This document shows positions 7,226 through 15,022 of a DNA stretch of 25,000 nt, one piece after another. Position 1 is the stretch's first letter; every line of letters begins with the position of its first letter. The notes under the pieces were generated by a model that saw only the letters and a list, made by a program, of their open reading frames with translations, searched no databases and was not told the DNA's origin. A program made the translations under genes and the position numbers. Location: NCBI GenBank assembly GCA_009775265.1, contig VSPG01000029.1:1-25000 (forward strand), written 5' to 3'. Source of the stretch: Muribaculaceae bacterium (GTDB taxonomy: Bacteria; Bacteroidota; Bacteroidia; Bacteroidales; Muribaculaceae).

Positions 7226-9511
7226 TTGATTCTTAAAATACTCCCTGTTATCGCAGCCGTTCTGCTGCCGATAGATTCAGTTTCACGAAATTTAGTTATT
7301 TGCTCTCCGGAAAAGAAGCCGTTGGCCGCCGCCACTGCCATCACGTACAGCGCGACGATGGATTCATTAGGCACAACACGCAGCGACGCCGAAGGAAGAA
7401 TAGACATCGACCGAGCAAACGCGGTGTACATGCTTGTGGAGCATCACGATTATTCCTCCAAAGCGGTAAGACTCGATACAATCGCCGGCGACACGATCGC
7501 GCTGCGTCCGGCTACGGCTTTGAAAGAAATAGAAGTAGAGCCCGACATGGTAAAGCATTTCCTGACGCACGACAGCTACCGCCTGCCGGCACGAATCATG
7601 GAAAGATACCGCAGTCCATACCAGGCACTGAACGAGATTCCACATATCTCGGTATTTCCGAACAACGCCATCTATTTTCGCGGCAAGGACAATGTGAAGT
7701 TGCTGATAAACGGAGTGGAAAGCGATTATCACGAAGTTGCGGCACTGCCGGCCGACGACATCGACCGCATAAACGTCTACTCCACGCCTCCGCTCAGATA
7801 CGCCACCACGGGCGTGGACGCTGTAGTGGAAGTCGTCACAAAAAGCAACTTGCGCGGCGGTAATGCGGGTGTGGACATTGCGCAGGCATTCAAACCGCTG
7901 AAAGGAAACAACTCGCTGCACTTCAACTACAATTATCGTCGTTCGCGCTTCAAAGTGGCCTACAGCAACTACAACGAACATTACCGCAAAATGCGACGAG
8001 ACGAGAATCTGGCCTATGACTTCGGAGGCCAGCATTATATAAAAAACAAGACGGGAGTCGACTCGCGTTCCGACAAGGACAACAACGGGCTTAGTCTGAC
8101 ATTTCAAAACAATCTCAAGGATAATTACCTCGTGAGCCTTAAGGCCGGCTTCAATTCCGACAAATCCACCGATGACGTCGAACAAGTCGTGCACTCTGCC
8201 ACCGGACATGAATATCCCGCCAACAACCAACTACAGACTGCATCGACTTCCTATTGGACATCGGTATTTGTGGAAAAGACACTCGGACATAAAGGTAGCG
8301 CCGGAACTATAGCCGGTAGCGCTTACTACCAGAGAGTCAACTCCGATTACGATTCACGCTACATGGAATGGCCAGGACAGGGCGGAGCACCCGCTACAGA
8401 CGTTTATGCCAAATACCGAACATCGCTCGACGCAGCAATAGCCGACATAGAGTATTCGCTCCCGATTGGAAGTGATTGCCAATTCGCTGCAACCGTGTAT
8501 GAAACCTACAAATACGGAGACTATACCGACAATACAAAACCTTTCCGACAGAAATCCAACGAGCTGTTCGCATCGGCACGCATATTCCTGCGCCACGGCA
8601 AATTCAGCTACAACCTGAGCATGTGCACGAGCCACAACTATTCGCACACCACCCTACACAGCATTTCGCAGAACAAATGGCACATGCTGCCGCGTGCAAG
8701 CATACACTACTATCCGACCGACAACATGTACATGCAACTGAACTACACAACACGCGTAGGAATGCCCGCTCTCGCCGAACTCAGCGAGACCGACCAGTGG
8801 GTGGACACACGCCTTATCTACCACGGCAATGCCGGACTCGTGCCGTACCACCGCCACATATTGTCATACAACTTCGGGGTCAACAGCAAATATCTCGACC
8901 TCAGTTTTGAAGCCCAATATCTGCATGCCCCGCACACCATATGCGAATATTTCGTGGCCGAGGACGACCACATATTGCAGACCCTCATAAACCTCGAACG
9001 CTATGACGAACTATACGGAATGCTGAACACAACGCTGAAACCGCTCGGGTCGTACACATGGATAATAGTGTCGCGCCTGCAGGGCGCCAAATCGCGTGGC
9101 CGCGGACTCGGCACAGACTGGAGCGGCTACCGATTCCAATGGCACCTTATGACGAACATATCGCTGAAACGATGGAATATAAACGCATCCTACCAATACC
9201 CCGGCAAGGTGAACATGGGGCAGCGCATACTGCCGCGTGCGCAGCACTGGGACGTATCGTGCTGGTTCAACATCGCAGGCAACCTGTGGGCGGGAGCACA
9301 ATGGACCATGCCTTTCGGGAAACGGTTCAGGGAACGCCAATACACAGTGCCGGAATCGCTCGTTCACTACGACTACACCTACACCGTGGCAGACCGCGCC
9401 AATTATGTATCGCTGAACGTGCTATGGAACGTGTCGTTCGGCAAGAACCAAAACCGCGCATCGCAGAACATAGACCTCAGCAACGACGACACCGGCATCC
9501 TGCACAGATAG
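7226..9511 (+). CDS. Outer-membrane beta-barrel protein with carboxypeptidase-like and plug domains (TonB-dependent receptor-like)
   Basis: The protein has 761 residues from the proposed TTG start at 7226, which gives a signal peptide beginning M-ILKILPVIAAVLLPIDS. A carboxypeptidase-regulatory-like domain follows at about 25-98 (PLAAATAITYSATM, DAEGRIDID), then the LKEIEVE linker. A plug domain covers about 113-207 (ISVFPNNAIYFRGKDNVKLL, INGVES, DDIDRINVYSTPPLRY). The remainder is a large aromatic-rich barrel of the OMP_b-brl_3 type. It sits in the outer membrane; the ligand is unknown, and no SusD partner or TonB box was seen. No ATG occurs in frame between the promoter and the signal peptide. 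Base composition is visibly less GC-rich than in the M13 gene that follows. The next sequence is the remnant of a different surface protein. Confidence 0.8.
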   Translation: MILKILPVIAAVLLPIDSVSRNLVICSPEKKPLAAATAITYSATMDSLGTTRSDAEGRIDIDRANAVYMLVEHHDYSSKAVRLDTIAGDTIALRPATALKEIEVEPDMVKHFLTHDSYRLPARIMERYRSPYQALNEIPHISVFPNNAIYFRGKDNVKLLINGVESDYHEVAALPADDIDRINVYSTPPLRYATTGVDAVVEVVTKSNLRGGNAGVDIAQAFKPLKGNNSLHFNYNYRRSRFKVAYSNYNEHYRKMRRDENLAYDFGGQHYIKNKTGVDSRSDKDNNGLSLTFQNNLKDNYLVSLKAGFNSDKSTDDVEQVVHSATGHEYPANNQLQTASTSYWTSVFVEKTLGHKGSAGTIAGSAYYQRVNSDYDSRYMEWPGQGGAPATDVYAKYRTSLDAAIADIEYSLPIGSDCQFAATVYETYKYGDYTDNTKPFRQKSNELFASARIFLRHGKFSYNLSMCTSHNYSHTTLHSISQNKWHMLPRASIHYYPTDNMYMQLNYTTRVGMPALAELSETDQWVDTRLIYHGNAGLVPYHRHILSYNFGVNSKYLDLSFEAQYLHAPHTICEYFVAEDDHILQTLINLERYDELYGMLNTTLKPLGSYTWIIVSRLQGAKSRGRGLGTDWSGYRFQWHLMTNISLKRWNINASYQYPGKVNMGQRILPRAQHWDVSCWFNIAGNLWAGAQWTMPFGKRFRERQYTVPESLVHYDYTYTVADRANYVSLNVLWNVSFGKNQNRASQNIDLSNDDTGILHR

Positions 9512-9513
9512 AC

Positions 9514-10004
9514 ACCGACGGACAAACCGAAAGCTTTGTATCGCCACGCCTTGACACCGAAAATGCTGCGGAGGCGGAATTGACTTTCCACTACTACGAC
9601 GTATGCTCCGACGCTTCAATGAATCAAATACATGCATCGGTAAGTCTCGACGGGGGCGAATGGGAGGAACTTTTCGTATCCGAACAGAAACCGGAAACCG
9701 AGCCCCACTGGCAAAAAATATCCTTGCCGGTTCAACTCAAAGGCAAATGCAGCGCCATCAAGGTGAAAATAGATGCCGTGCGTCACGACGGTCCCATAAC
9801 CAATGTCTACATCGACAATATTTCCGTGACGTCCAAACCAATGTCGTCGATAAACTCGGTAGAGTGCGACCCCGACGCAAACACTACGGCCGAATACTAT
9901 AACCTCCAGGGCATACGTGTGGCCGAGCCTACGCTTCCGGGGGCGTACATCGTGCGACGTGGCTCCGTCACCACCAAGACTATAATCCGAAAACACCGCA
10001 CTGA
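9514..10004 (+). pseudogene. Headless 3' remnant of a secreted surface protein
   Basis: This reading frame begins abruptly at the barrel gene stop, without a start codon. It encodes a jelly-roll segment (ELTFHYYDVCSDASMNQIHA, WQKISLPVQL, then NVYIDNISV, typical of cleaved-adhesin/MAM-like domains). A T9SS-like tail follows (EYYNLQGIRV, PGAYIVRRGSVTTKTIIR). There is no signal peptide and no upstream domain. After the tail the frame runs on without a stop into the next gene, whereas a TGA at 10002-10004 lies one frame away, suggesting a small indel near the C-terminus. A terminator hairpin follows at 10026. It is best read as the surviving 3' end of a deleted gene. Confidence 0.6.
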
Positions 10005-10025
10005 AACCGTTTATACCATATTATA

Positions 10026-10066
10026 CACGCGCAGGCACCACTCTACATGTGTCTGCGCGTGCTTTT
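10026..10066 (+). terminator. Rho-independent terminator
   Basis: CACGCGCAG (10026-10034) pairs with CTGCGCGTG (10053-10061). A further CAC/GTG pairing extends it after one mismatch, and the stem is followed by CTTTT. It would originally have ended the remnant gene. Confidence 0.65.
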
Positions 10067-10112
10067 ACGCAAGCATATACAAAAACTCTTTTACGGGTCG
10101 GAATAAAATGTG

Positions 10113-10120
10113 TAATTTTG
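10113..10120 (+). promoter_or_regulatory. -7 promoter element of the M13 peptidase gene
   Basis: TAATTTTG matches TAnnTTTG. A T-rich -33 candidate (TTTT) lies 20 nt upstream, without the usual G. It sits 48 nt before the ATG at 10168. Confidence 0.5.
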
Positions 10121-10167
10121 CGGCACATTCCCCGTCTCATATTATGAGATACAAACCAAACGATACA

Positions 10168-12177
10168 ATGAACAAATCATCACTTGCAATCATTGCACTG
10201 GCCGCTGCCCTGACAGGCTGCGCCACACGGAGCGGCCACGGCGTGGACCGCGCCAACCTCGACACCTCCGTCGAGCCGGGTGCCGACTTCTACGACTACG
10301 CATGCGGAGGATGGATGAAAGCCAACCCGCTCACACCCGAATACTCCCGCTACGGCACATTCGACCAGCTCGGCGAACTGAACCGCGAGCAGGTGCGCGA
10401 CCTCGTGCTCGGCCTCGACGCATCCACTGCCGAGAAAGGCAGCAACACACAGAAAATCGCCGACCTCTACGCCATGGGCATGGACAGCGTGCGCCTCAAC
10501 AAAGAAGGAGCGCAGGCCCTGCAGGACGACCTTAAAAAAATCTATGCCGCCGAGCGCGAAGACATCATAGACCTCATGGCCACCATGGCCGGCGTAGGCG
10601 CATTCTTCGGCACAGGTGTGGAAGCGGACATGAAGAACTCCACCGTCAACGTGATGTACTGGGGCCAGGGCGGCCTCGGCCTCGGCGACCGCGACTACTA
10701 TCTCGAGGACGACGAGCACACTGCGAAAGTGCGCGACGCCTACCGCAAATATCTCACTGAACTCGCCACCCTTTCCGGCATGGACGCCGAAGCCTCGCAG
10801 CGGCTCGCCGACAACGCCATGACCATCGAGACGGCGCTCGCACGCGCAGCCATGAGCCGCGAGGAGCTCCGCGACCCGGCCGCAGGCTACAACCCGCGCC
10901 GCGTGGCCGACCTCGCCAAGGAATATCCCGCGATAGACCTCGCGCGCTACTTCGAGAAGCAAGGCGTGCAGGGAGTGGACAGCATCATCATCGGCCAGCC
11001 CAAAAGCTATGCGGCTGTCGACAGCCTGATAGCCAACACACCCATTGAGGTGCTGCGCGACTATGTGGCCGCAGGATATATGGACTCCGCATCGGGCTAT
11101 CTCAGCGACGACTTCATCGACGCCGCGTTCCGCATGAGCCAGGTGCTCAGCGGCGTGGAACAGAAGCAGCCCCGCTGGAAGCGCGCCCTCTCCGTGCCCA
11201 ACGGCATGCTCGGCGAAGCCCTCGGCCAGCTCTATGTCGAGAAATACTTCCCCGCGTCCTCCAAAGAAAAAATGCTCACTCTCGTCGGCAACCTCAAGGA
11301 CGCCCTCGGCCAGCACATCGACAGCCTCACATGGATGAGCGAGGCCACCAAGGCCCGCGCACACGAGAAGCTCAATGCCTTCACCGTGAAAATCGGCTAT
11401 CCCGACAAATGGCGCGACTATTCCGGACTTGACATCGACCCGGCGAAGCCCTATTGGAAAAACATCCAGGATGCCATCATCTTCAACCAGGAATACAACC
11501 TCGCCGACTTCGGCAAACCCGTGGACCGCGAGCGCTGGTACATGTCGCCGCAGACAGTGAACGCATACTACAGCCCGCTCACAAACGAAATCTGCTTCCC
11601 GGCCGGCATACTCCAGAAGCCGTTCTTCGACCCCGAAGCCGACGACGCCATCAACTACGGCGCGATAGGCGTGGTTATCGGCCACGAAATGACACACGGA
11701 TTCGACGACCAGGGACGCCAGTTCGACAAAGACGGAAACCTCGCCGACTGGTGGACCGAAGACGACGCCAAAGCTTTCAATGCATTGGCCGACAGCCTTG
11801 CCGCACAATTTGACGCCATCGAGGTGGCACCCGGCACACACGCCAACGGACGCTTCACCCTCGGCGAGAACATCGCCGACCAGGGCGGCTTGCGTGTGGC
11901 GCACACAGCCTACCACAACTCGCTCGGAGGCAACGAAGGCGAAACCATCGACGGATTCACCCCCGACCAGCGCTTCTACCTCGCCTATGCCAACGTATGG
12001 GCCGGAAACATCCGCGAAGCGGAAATCCTCCAGCGCACCAAAACCGACCCCCACTCGCTCGGCCGCTGGCGTGTCAACGCCACACTGCGCAACATCGAGC
12101 CCTTCTTCGCCGCTTTCGGCATTGAGGAAGGCCAGCCCATGTTCCGCCCCGCCGCCGAACGCGTCGTAATCTGGTAA
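10168..12177 (+). CDS. M13 family zinc metallopeptidase lipoprotein (neprilysin/PepO-like)
   Basis: From ATG 10168 the product has 669 residues, the normal length for bacterial M13 enzymes. The N-terminus (MNKSSLAIIALAAALTGCAT) carries lipobox LTGC, so it is a lipoprotein acting in the periplasm or at the cell surface. The M13 N-terminal signature PGADFYDYACGGWMKANPL is intact. The zinc site is HEMTH with H506, E507 and H510, and the downstream GENIADQGG supplies E567. NAYYSPLTNEICFPAGILQKPFF and a C-terminal FRVN-type region (LGRWRVNATLRN) are also conserved. It degrades oligopeptides by family knowledge. An alternative in-frame ATG at 10144 would spoil the signal peptide. The frame is also open upstream into the remnant gene, but the lipobox and promoter fix the start here. 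Confidence 0.95.
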   Translation: MNKSSLAIIALAAALTGCATRSGHGVDRANLDTSVEPGADFYDYACGGWMKANPLTPEYSRYGTFDQLGELNREQVRDLVLGLDASTAEKGSNTQKIADLYAMGMDSVRLNKEGAQALQDDLKKIYAAEREDIIDLMATMAGVGAFFGTGVEADMKNSTVNVMYWGQGGLGLGDRDYYLEDDEHTAKVRDAYRKYLTELATLSGMDAEASQRLADNAMTIETALARAAMSREELRDPAAGYNPRRVADLAKEYPAIDLARYFEKQGVQGVDSIIIGQPKSYAAVDSLIANTPIEVLRDYVAAGYMDSASGYLSDDFIDAAFRMSQVLSGVEQKQPRWKRALSVPNGMLGEALGQLYVEKYFPASSKEKMLTLVGNLKDALGQHIDSLTWMSEATKARAHEKLNAFTVKIGYPDKWRDYSGLDIDPAKPYWKNIQDAIIFNQEYNLADFGKPVDRERWYMSPQTVNAYYSPLTNEICFPAGILQKPFFDPEADDAINYGAIGVVIGHEMTHGFDDQGRQFDKDGNLADWWTEDDAKAFNALADSLAAQFDAIEVAPGTHANGRFTLGENIADQGGLRVAHTAYHNSLGGNEGETIDGFTPDQRFYLAYANVWAGNIREAEILQRTKTDPHSLGRWRVNATLRNIEPFFAAFGIEEGQPMFRPAAERVVIW

Positions 12178-12193
12178 AGACACCCACGCCCTG

Positions 12194-12253
12194 AGCGGGC
12201 GCATGCGACAGGAAAAAACATTCGCACCCTGCCGCATGCGCCCGCTTCTTTTT
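12194..12253 (+). terminator. Rho-independent terminator after the M13 gene
   Basis: AGCGGGCGCATGCG (12194-12207) is perfectly complementary to CGCATGCGCCCGCT (12233-12246), a 14-bp stem followed by TCTTTTTT. It lies 16 nt after the M13 stop codon. Confidence 0.85.
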
Positions 12254-12290
12254 TCGCACCAAAGAGTGCACATATTCCGCCAATTACACA

Positions 12291-12298
12291 TATCTTTG
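12291..12298 (+). promoter_or_regulatory. -7 promoter element of the Crp/Fnr-like gene
   Basis: TATCTTTG fits TAnnTTTG and sits 27 nt upstream of ATG 12326. No clear -33 box is seen. It supports the start at 12326 rather than an earlier in-frame ATG at 12203, which would lie inside the terminator. Confidence 0.5.
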
Positions 12299-12325
12299 CA
12301 GACCGACAAACACAGGCAGCCGACA

Positions 12326-12916
12326 ATGGGACTTACAACACACGACAAGGACAGGATGATACAACTGCTGCGGCTGGAGTGCAACCACACTTTCAACGAG
12401 GAAGTGATGGCAGCATTCCTCGACAACGGCACGGTAAAGGAACTGGAAAGAGGGCAGGCACTCATAAACGCAGGCGACATAAACCGCGACATATATTTCA
12501 TACTGGACGGCATCACCAGGCACTGGTACTGGAACGGCGACCGCGAAAAAACGGCATTCTTCTCGCAGGCAGGCACATTGCTCATATCATACCACTCCTA
12601 TTATTTCAACAAAGGCTCGTTCTACAGCATCGAGGCCTGCTGCCCCACGCGCATCGTGTGCATCCGGAAAGACATCTTCGACCGGTTCATCGCCGGGCAC
12701 CACGATTTCTCCAACTGGTGTCTCAGCATGGCGCAGTGCCAGATTTTCTTTTTCGAGATGAAAAACCGCATAATATCGGGCACAGCAAAGGAACGTTACA
12801 TATCTTTTTTCAAAAACAGGCCGGAAATCCTCAACCAGGTACAACTGAAAGTCATAGCATCCTATCTCGACGTCACCCCCCAGTATCTTTCCAAATTGCG
12901 TAAAATGAAACTATGA
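12326..12916 (+). CDS. Crp/Fnr family transcriptional regulator
   Basis: The 196-residue protein has a cyclic-nucleotide-binding-like beta-barrel at about 20-115 (VKELERGQALINAGDINRDI, then YFILDGITRHWYW), a long dimerisation helix region, and a C-terminal helix-turn-helix at about 172-195 (QLKVIASYLDVTPQYLSKLR). It lacks the conserved Arg/Ser cAMP pocket of Crp and the N-terminal Cys cluster of Fnr, like most Bacteroidetes members of the family, so the effector is unknown. It is monocistronic, between a terminator and an independent promoter. The chosen ATG gives a normal family N-terminus; the extension to 12203 is antisense-like and would cross the M13 terminator. Confidence 0.88.
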   Translation: MGLTTHDKDRMIQLLRLECNHTFNEEVMAAFLDNGTVKELERGQALINAGDINRDIYFILDGITRHWYWNGDREKTAFFSQAGTLLISYHSYYFNKGSFYSIEACCPTRIVCIRKDIFDRFIAGHHDFSNWCLSMAQCQIFFFEMKNRIISGTAKERYISFFKNRPEILNQVQLKVIASYLDVTPQYLSKLRKMKL

Positions 12917-12980
12917 GCGCCTGCGTCCGTAGGCCGACACCAAAAACACCGCCTCCGTTTCATTAATTAATCTATATTAA

Positions 12981-13010
12981 TTGTTTTTTTATGCGCAATG
13001 CCTAATTTTG
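12981..13010 (+). promoter_or_regulatory. Promoter of the two-gene secreted-protein operon
   Basis: TTG (12981-12983), a 19-nt spacer and TAATTTTG (13003-13010) match the Bacteroidetes consensus. The predicted 5' untranslated region to ATG 13148 is long, about 130 nt, and holds only very short ORFs. Confidence 0.7.
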
Positions 13011-13076
13011 ACATCGAAGCGACATGGTTGCGCCCGATATGGTAGAATAAATTTACCAAAAGCCGCCATTGCGCAT
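12991..13076. repeat. 10-bp perfect inverted repeat flanking the -7 box
   Basis: ATGCGCAATG (12991-13000) and CATTGCGCAT (13067-13076) are exact reverse complements separated by 66 bp. The left arm lies between the -33 and -7 boxes and the right arm lies in the untranslated leader. It could be paired operator sites, a small invertible segment, or chance. Confidence 0.4.
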
Positions 13077-13147
13077 CTGTTTGAATTTTCAATTACATGT
13101 TTTTTCCCATGAATATCCGAGTACTAATTTAATTCCATTTAATCGTC

Positions 13148-13645
13148 ATGAAACGTCCCATTACAAAATTTCTGAAAAAGGCTGCAATAGCGGCGGCACT
13201 GGCCATGATGCCTGCGGCAGCCCTCGCCTCGGAAGCTGCGGTGGTGATGCTTGCCAAAAACGGTTCCACCTATCAGATTGCGCTCAGCGATGTCGACCGC
13301 ATCAGCTTCAATGCCGCAACGGTGGAACTGACGGGTAAAACCGGACAAGCCAACTCAATGGCCTACGCTGACATAGACCGCATCCTTATCGGCGCGCCCC
13401 TCTCAGGACTGGCCGACCTTATAGCCGAAGGTGAAATCGCAGTCTATCCCTCCGCAACGGAAGGGCCGCTCACCGTCACGGGAGCAGAAGCCGGAACGGA
13501 TATTTCCGTCTATGACCTTAACGGCGTCAAGGTGTATCATACACGGGCTGCCGGAGAAACGCTTACGCTCGACCTCGGCGCCGTGCATCCCGGAATAATG
13601 GTGGTGCGCATAGGCGGCCGCTCCGTAAAGATAATCAAGAAATAA
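13148..13645 (+). CDS. Small secreted protein with T9SS-like C-terminal tail
   Basis: The 165-residue protein has a signal peptide (MKRPITKFLKKAAIAAALAM, cut near ALAS28). Two short similar strands follow: IALSDVDRISF at 44-54 and MAYADIDRILI at 71-81, an A-x-x-D-[VI]-D-R-I motif common in Bacteroidales secreted proteins of unknown role. Residues 118-165 (ISVYDLNGVKVY, then LGAVHPGIMVVRIGGRSVK) look like a type IX secretion/sorting tail. The protein is therefore probably delivered to the surface or medium, with almost no other domain between signal and tail. It is the first gene of an operon with the 384-residue protein 34 nt downstream. Function unknown. Confidence 0.7.
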   Translation: MKRPITKFLKKAAIAAALAMMPAAALASEAAVVMLAKNGSTYQIALSDVDRISFNAATVELTGKTGQANSMAYADIDRILIGAPLSGLADLIAEGEIAVYPSATEGPLTVTGAEAGTDISVYDLNGVKVYHTRAAGETLTLDLGAVHPGIMVVRIGGRSVKIIKK

Positions 13646-13679
13646 ATCCATCGTCAGTAAAACCGGAAAATCAATTGCA

Positions 13680-14834
13680 ATGAAAAAATATCTACTGTTG
13701 ACAGCACTTCTGGCAAACATGTTTGCCGCTTCGGCACAAGAGACAATGTATCTCATAAAGGGCGACAAGGTTGTAGGCAAATACGCCGTGGCCGACGTCG
13801 ACTATGCGGCGTTCACACTGCCCGAAGGAGTACAGGACCTCCCCCAGAGCAGCGGCGTGGTGGAAGACAAGACCTATATGAGCGCATCGCCGGTGTATCT
13901 CGGCACCGACAAGGATTGCGGCCATTTCCAGATACAACTCTCCACCAAGCCGATTACAGACGAGAATCCGCCGCTCGAACTGCTTTACCTTCAGATTTCC
14001 ACCCCATTGATTACAGACCTTAAAAACATACAGATAGCTGAAGGAACATACACCCTCGGCGATGCCGAAGCCATCGCTCCGTTCAAATTCTATCCCGGCA
14101 TACTCCTGACCGAAGGCACACAGCAGCTTGCCGCAGGCACTGTGGTTGTGAATCGTCCCGACAACGCCACCACCGACTACATCCTCGTCACCGACGGAGC
14201 GCTCTCCGTGAAAATGGAAGGCACGCAGTACACCCTTTCCGGGATGTTAAAACTCGAAAACGGCAACATAGTAGAATTAGCCTATTCCGGCCCGATGGTT
14301 GTAATCAACCTGTCGGACGAGCAGCCTCCTGTCGACGAAGAACCGCTCCCCGCAAGCGCACTTACCGAAAACTACACCTGCACCCCGCTGCCAAGCGAAG
14401 CCTACGTGACCAATTACAAAAACATGTTTGCCGACGCTCCTCGGCTCGACTACTTCATGCTGTCTCTGTACGAAGACAGCGGCTACGCCAACTGCCTCGA
14501 CATCGCTCTCGTAGTCGACCGCGAAAAGCACCCCGACGTGCTTCTTCCGAAAGGAAACTATCCGGTGTTCAACCGCATGGACGGAAGCCTTGCAAGCATC
14601 GAACTGGGCACATGTCCCGCATTCATAGTAAAGACCGAGACCCTCATCGCCAATTACGGATGCTGGCTGACTCTGGGCTATACGGACAAAGCACCCTTAA
14701 TCAACGGCTATGTGGAGGTGCTCGAAGACGTGACCTCATGGAACAACGTCAAAATACGCGCCACGCTCACCGACAACGCCGAAACTCCGCACACCGTGAC
14801 TTGCGAATACGCAGGCTCGCTCATGGAACTCTGA
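13680..14834 (+). CDS. Secreted protein of unknown function with an internal duplication
   Basis: The 384-residue protein starts with a clear signal peptide (MKKYLLLTALLANMFAASAQ). Residues 23-45 (MYLIKGDKVVGKYAVADVDY) share the A-x-x-D-V-D motif with the protein encoded upstream. The rest seems to be two copies of one beta-rich unit, about 73-209 and 245-382, joined by an acidic Pro-rich linker (DEQPPVDEEPLP). Each has a pattern of a beta strand, an LPKGNYPV/AEGTYTL-like turn, and a closing strand ending in YSGPM/YAGSL. No catalytic motif is visible and there is no sorting tail, so the protein may be periplasmic or bound to the cell surface by its partner. A strong terminator follows. Confidence 0.65.
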   Translation: MKKYLLLTALLANMFAASAQETMYLIKGDKVVGKYAVADVDYAAFTLPEGVQDLPQSSGVVEDKTYMSASPVYLGTDKDCGHFQIQLSTKPITDENPPLELLYLQISTPLITDLKNIQIAEGTYTLGDAEAIAPFKFYPGILLTEGTQQLAAGTVVVNRPDNATTDYILVTDGALSVKMEGTQYTLSGMLKLENGNIVELAYSGPMVVINLSDEQPPVDEEPLPASALTENYTCTPLPSEAYVTNYKNMFADAPRLDYFMLSLYEDSGYANCLDIALVVDREKHPDVLLPKGNYPVFNRMDGSLASIELGTCPAFIVKTETLIANYGCWLTLGYTDKAPLINGYVEVLEDVTSWNNVKIRATLTDNAETPHTVTCEYAGSLMEL

Positions 14835-14854
14835 ACTGATTTTTAAGAAATATC

Positions 14855-14903
14855 AAAGCCGGGTGCGCGCCTGTTGAATTATGGCACACACCCGGCTTTG
14901 TTA
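14855..14903 (+). terminator. Rho-independent terminator of the secreted-protein operon
   Basis: AAAGCCGGGTG (14855-14865) pairs perfectly with CACCCGGCTTT (14889-14899), an 11-bp stem located 21 nt after the stop codon. Confidence 0.8.
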
Positions 14904-14970
14904 GCACCTGCGGCTTCGTACACTGCCCCCGTTTTTTCTTTCTTGCCGAGGTTTTGTGCAGTTTTTTACC

Positions 14971-14978
14971 TACCTTTG
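14971..14978 (+). promoter_or_regulatory. -7 promoter element of the hexosaminidase gene
   Basis: TACCTTTG matches TAnnTTTG, 44 nt upstream of ATG 15023. TTTTG at 14952-14956 lies closer than the usual -33 spacing. Confidence 0.45.
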
Positions 14979-15022
14979 TGTACATAATTCTTAGACCATA
15001 TTATTAAAACAAGCTCTAAATT

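Noticed and set aside
7176..7229. 17-codon leader ORF upstream of the barrel gene, with its stop overlapping TTG 7226
   Set aside because: Its ATG lies 1 nt after the -7 box and so upstream of the expected transcription start; it is probably not in the mRNA.
9514..10004. Remnant considered as a functional gene translated by coupling to the barrel stop
   Set aside because: There is no start codon at the junction and no signal peptide, yet the tail requires export.
9058..12177. A single 1039-codon open frame on the plus strand
   Set aside because: Its first 150 codons are an out-of-frame shadow of the barrel gene, the next part is a remnant, and the last 669 codons are a complete lipoprotein peptidase with its own promoter and signal peptide.
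10180..12585. 801-codon minus-strand open frame opposite the M13 gene
   Set aside because: Antisense shadow covering a terminator and a promoter; low-complexity Val/Gly/Ala/Cys composition.
13024..13132. Short ORFs in the leader of the secreted-protein operon as possible regulatory peptides
   Set aside because: They are 8 and 11 codons long, are not paired with any hairpin and are expected by chance.
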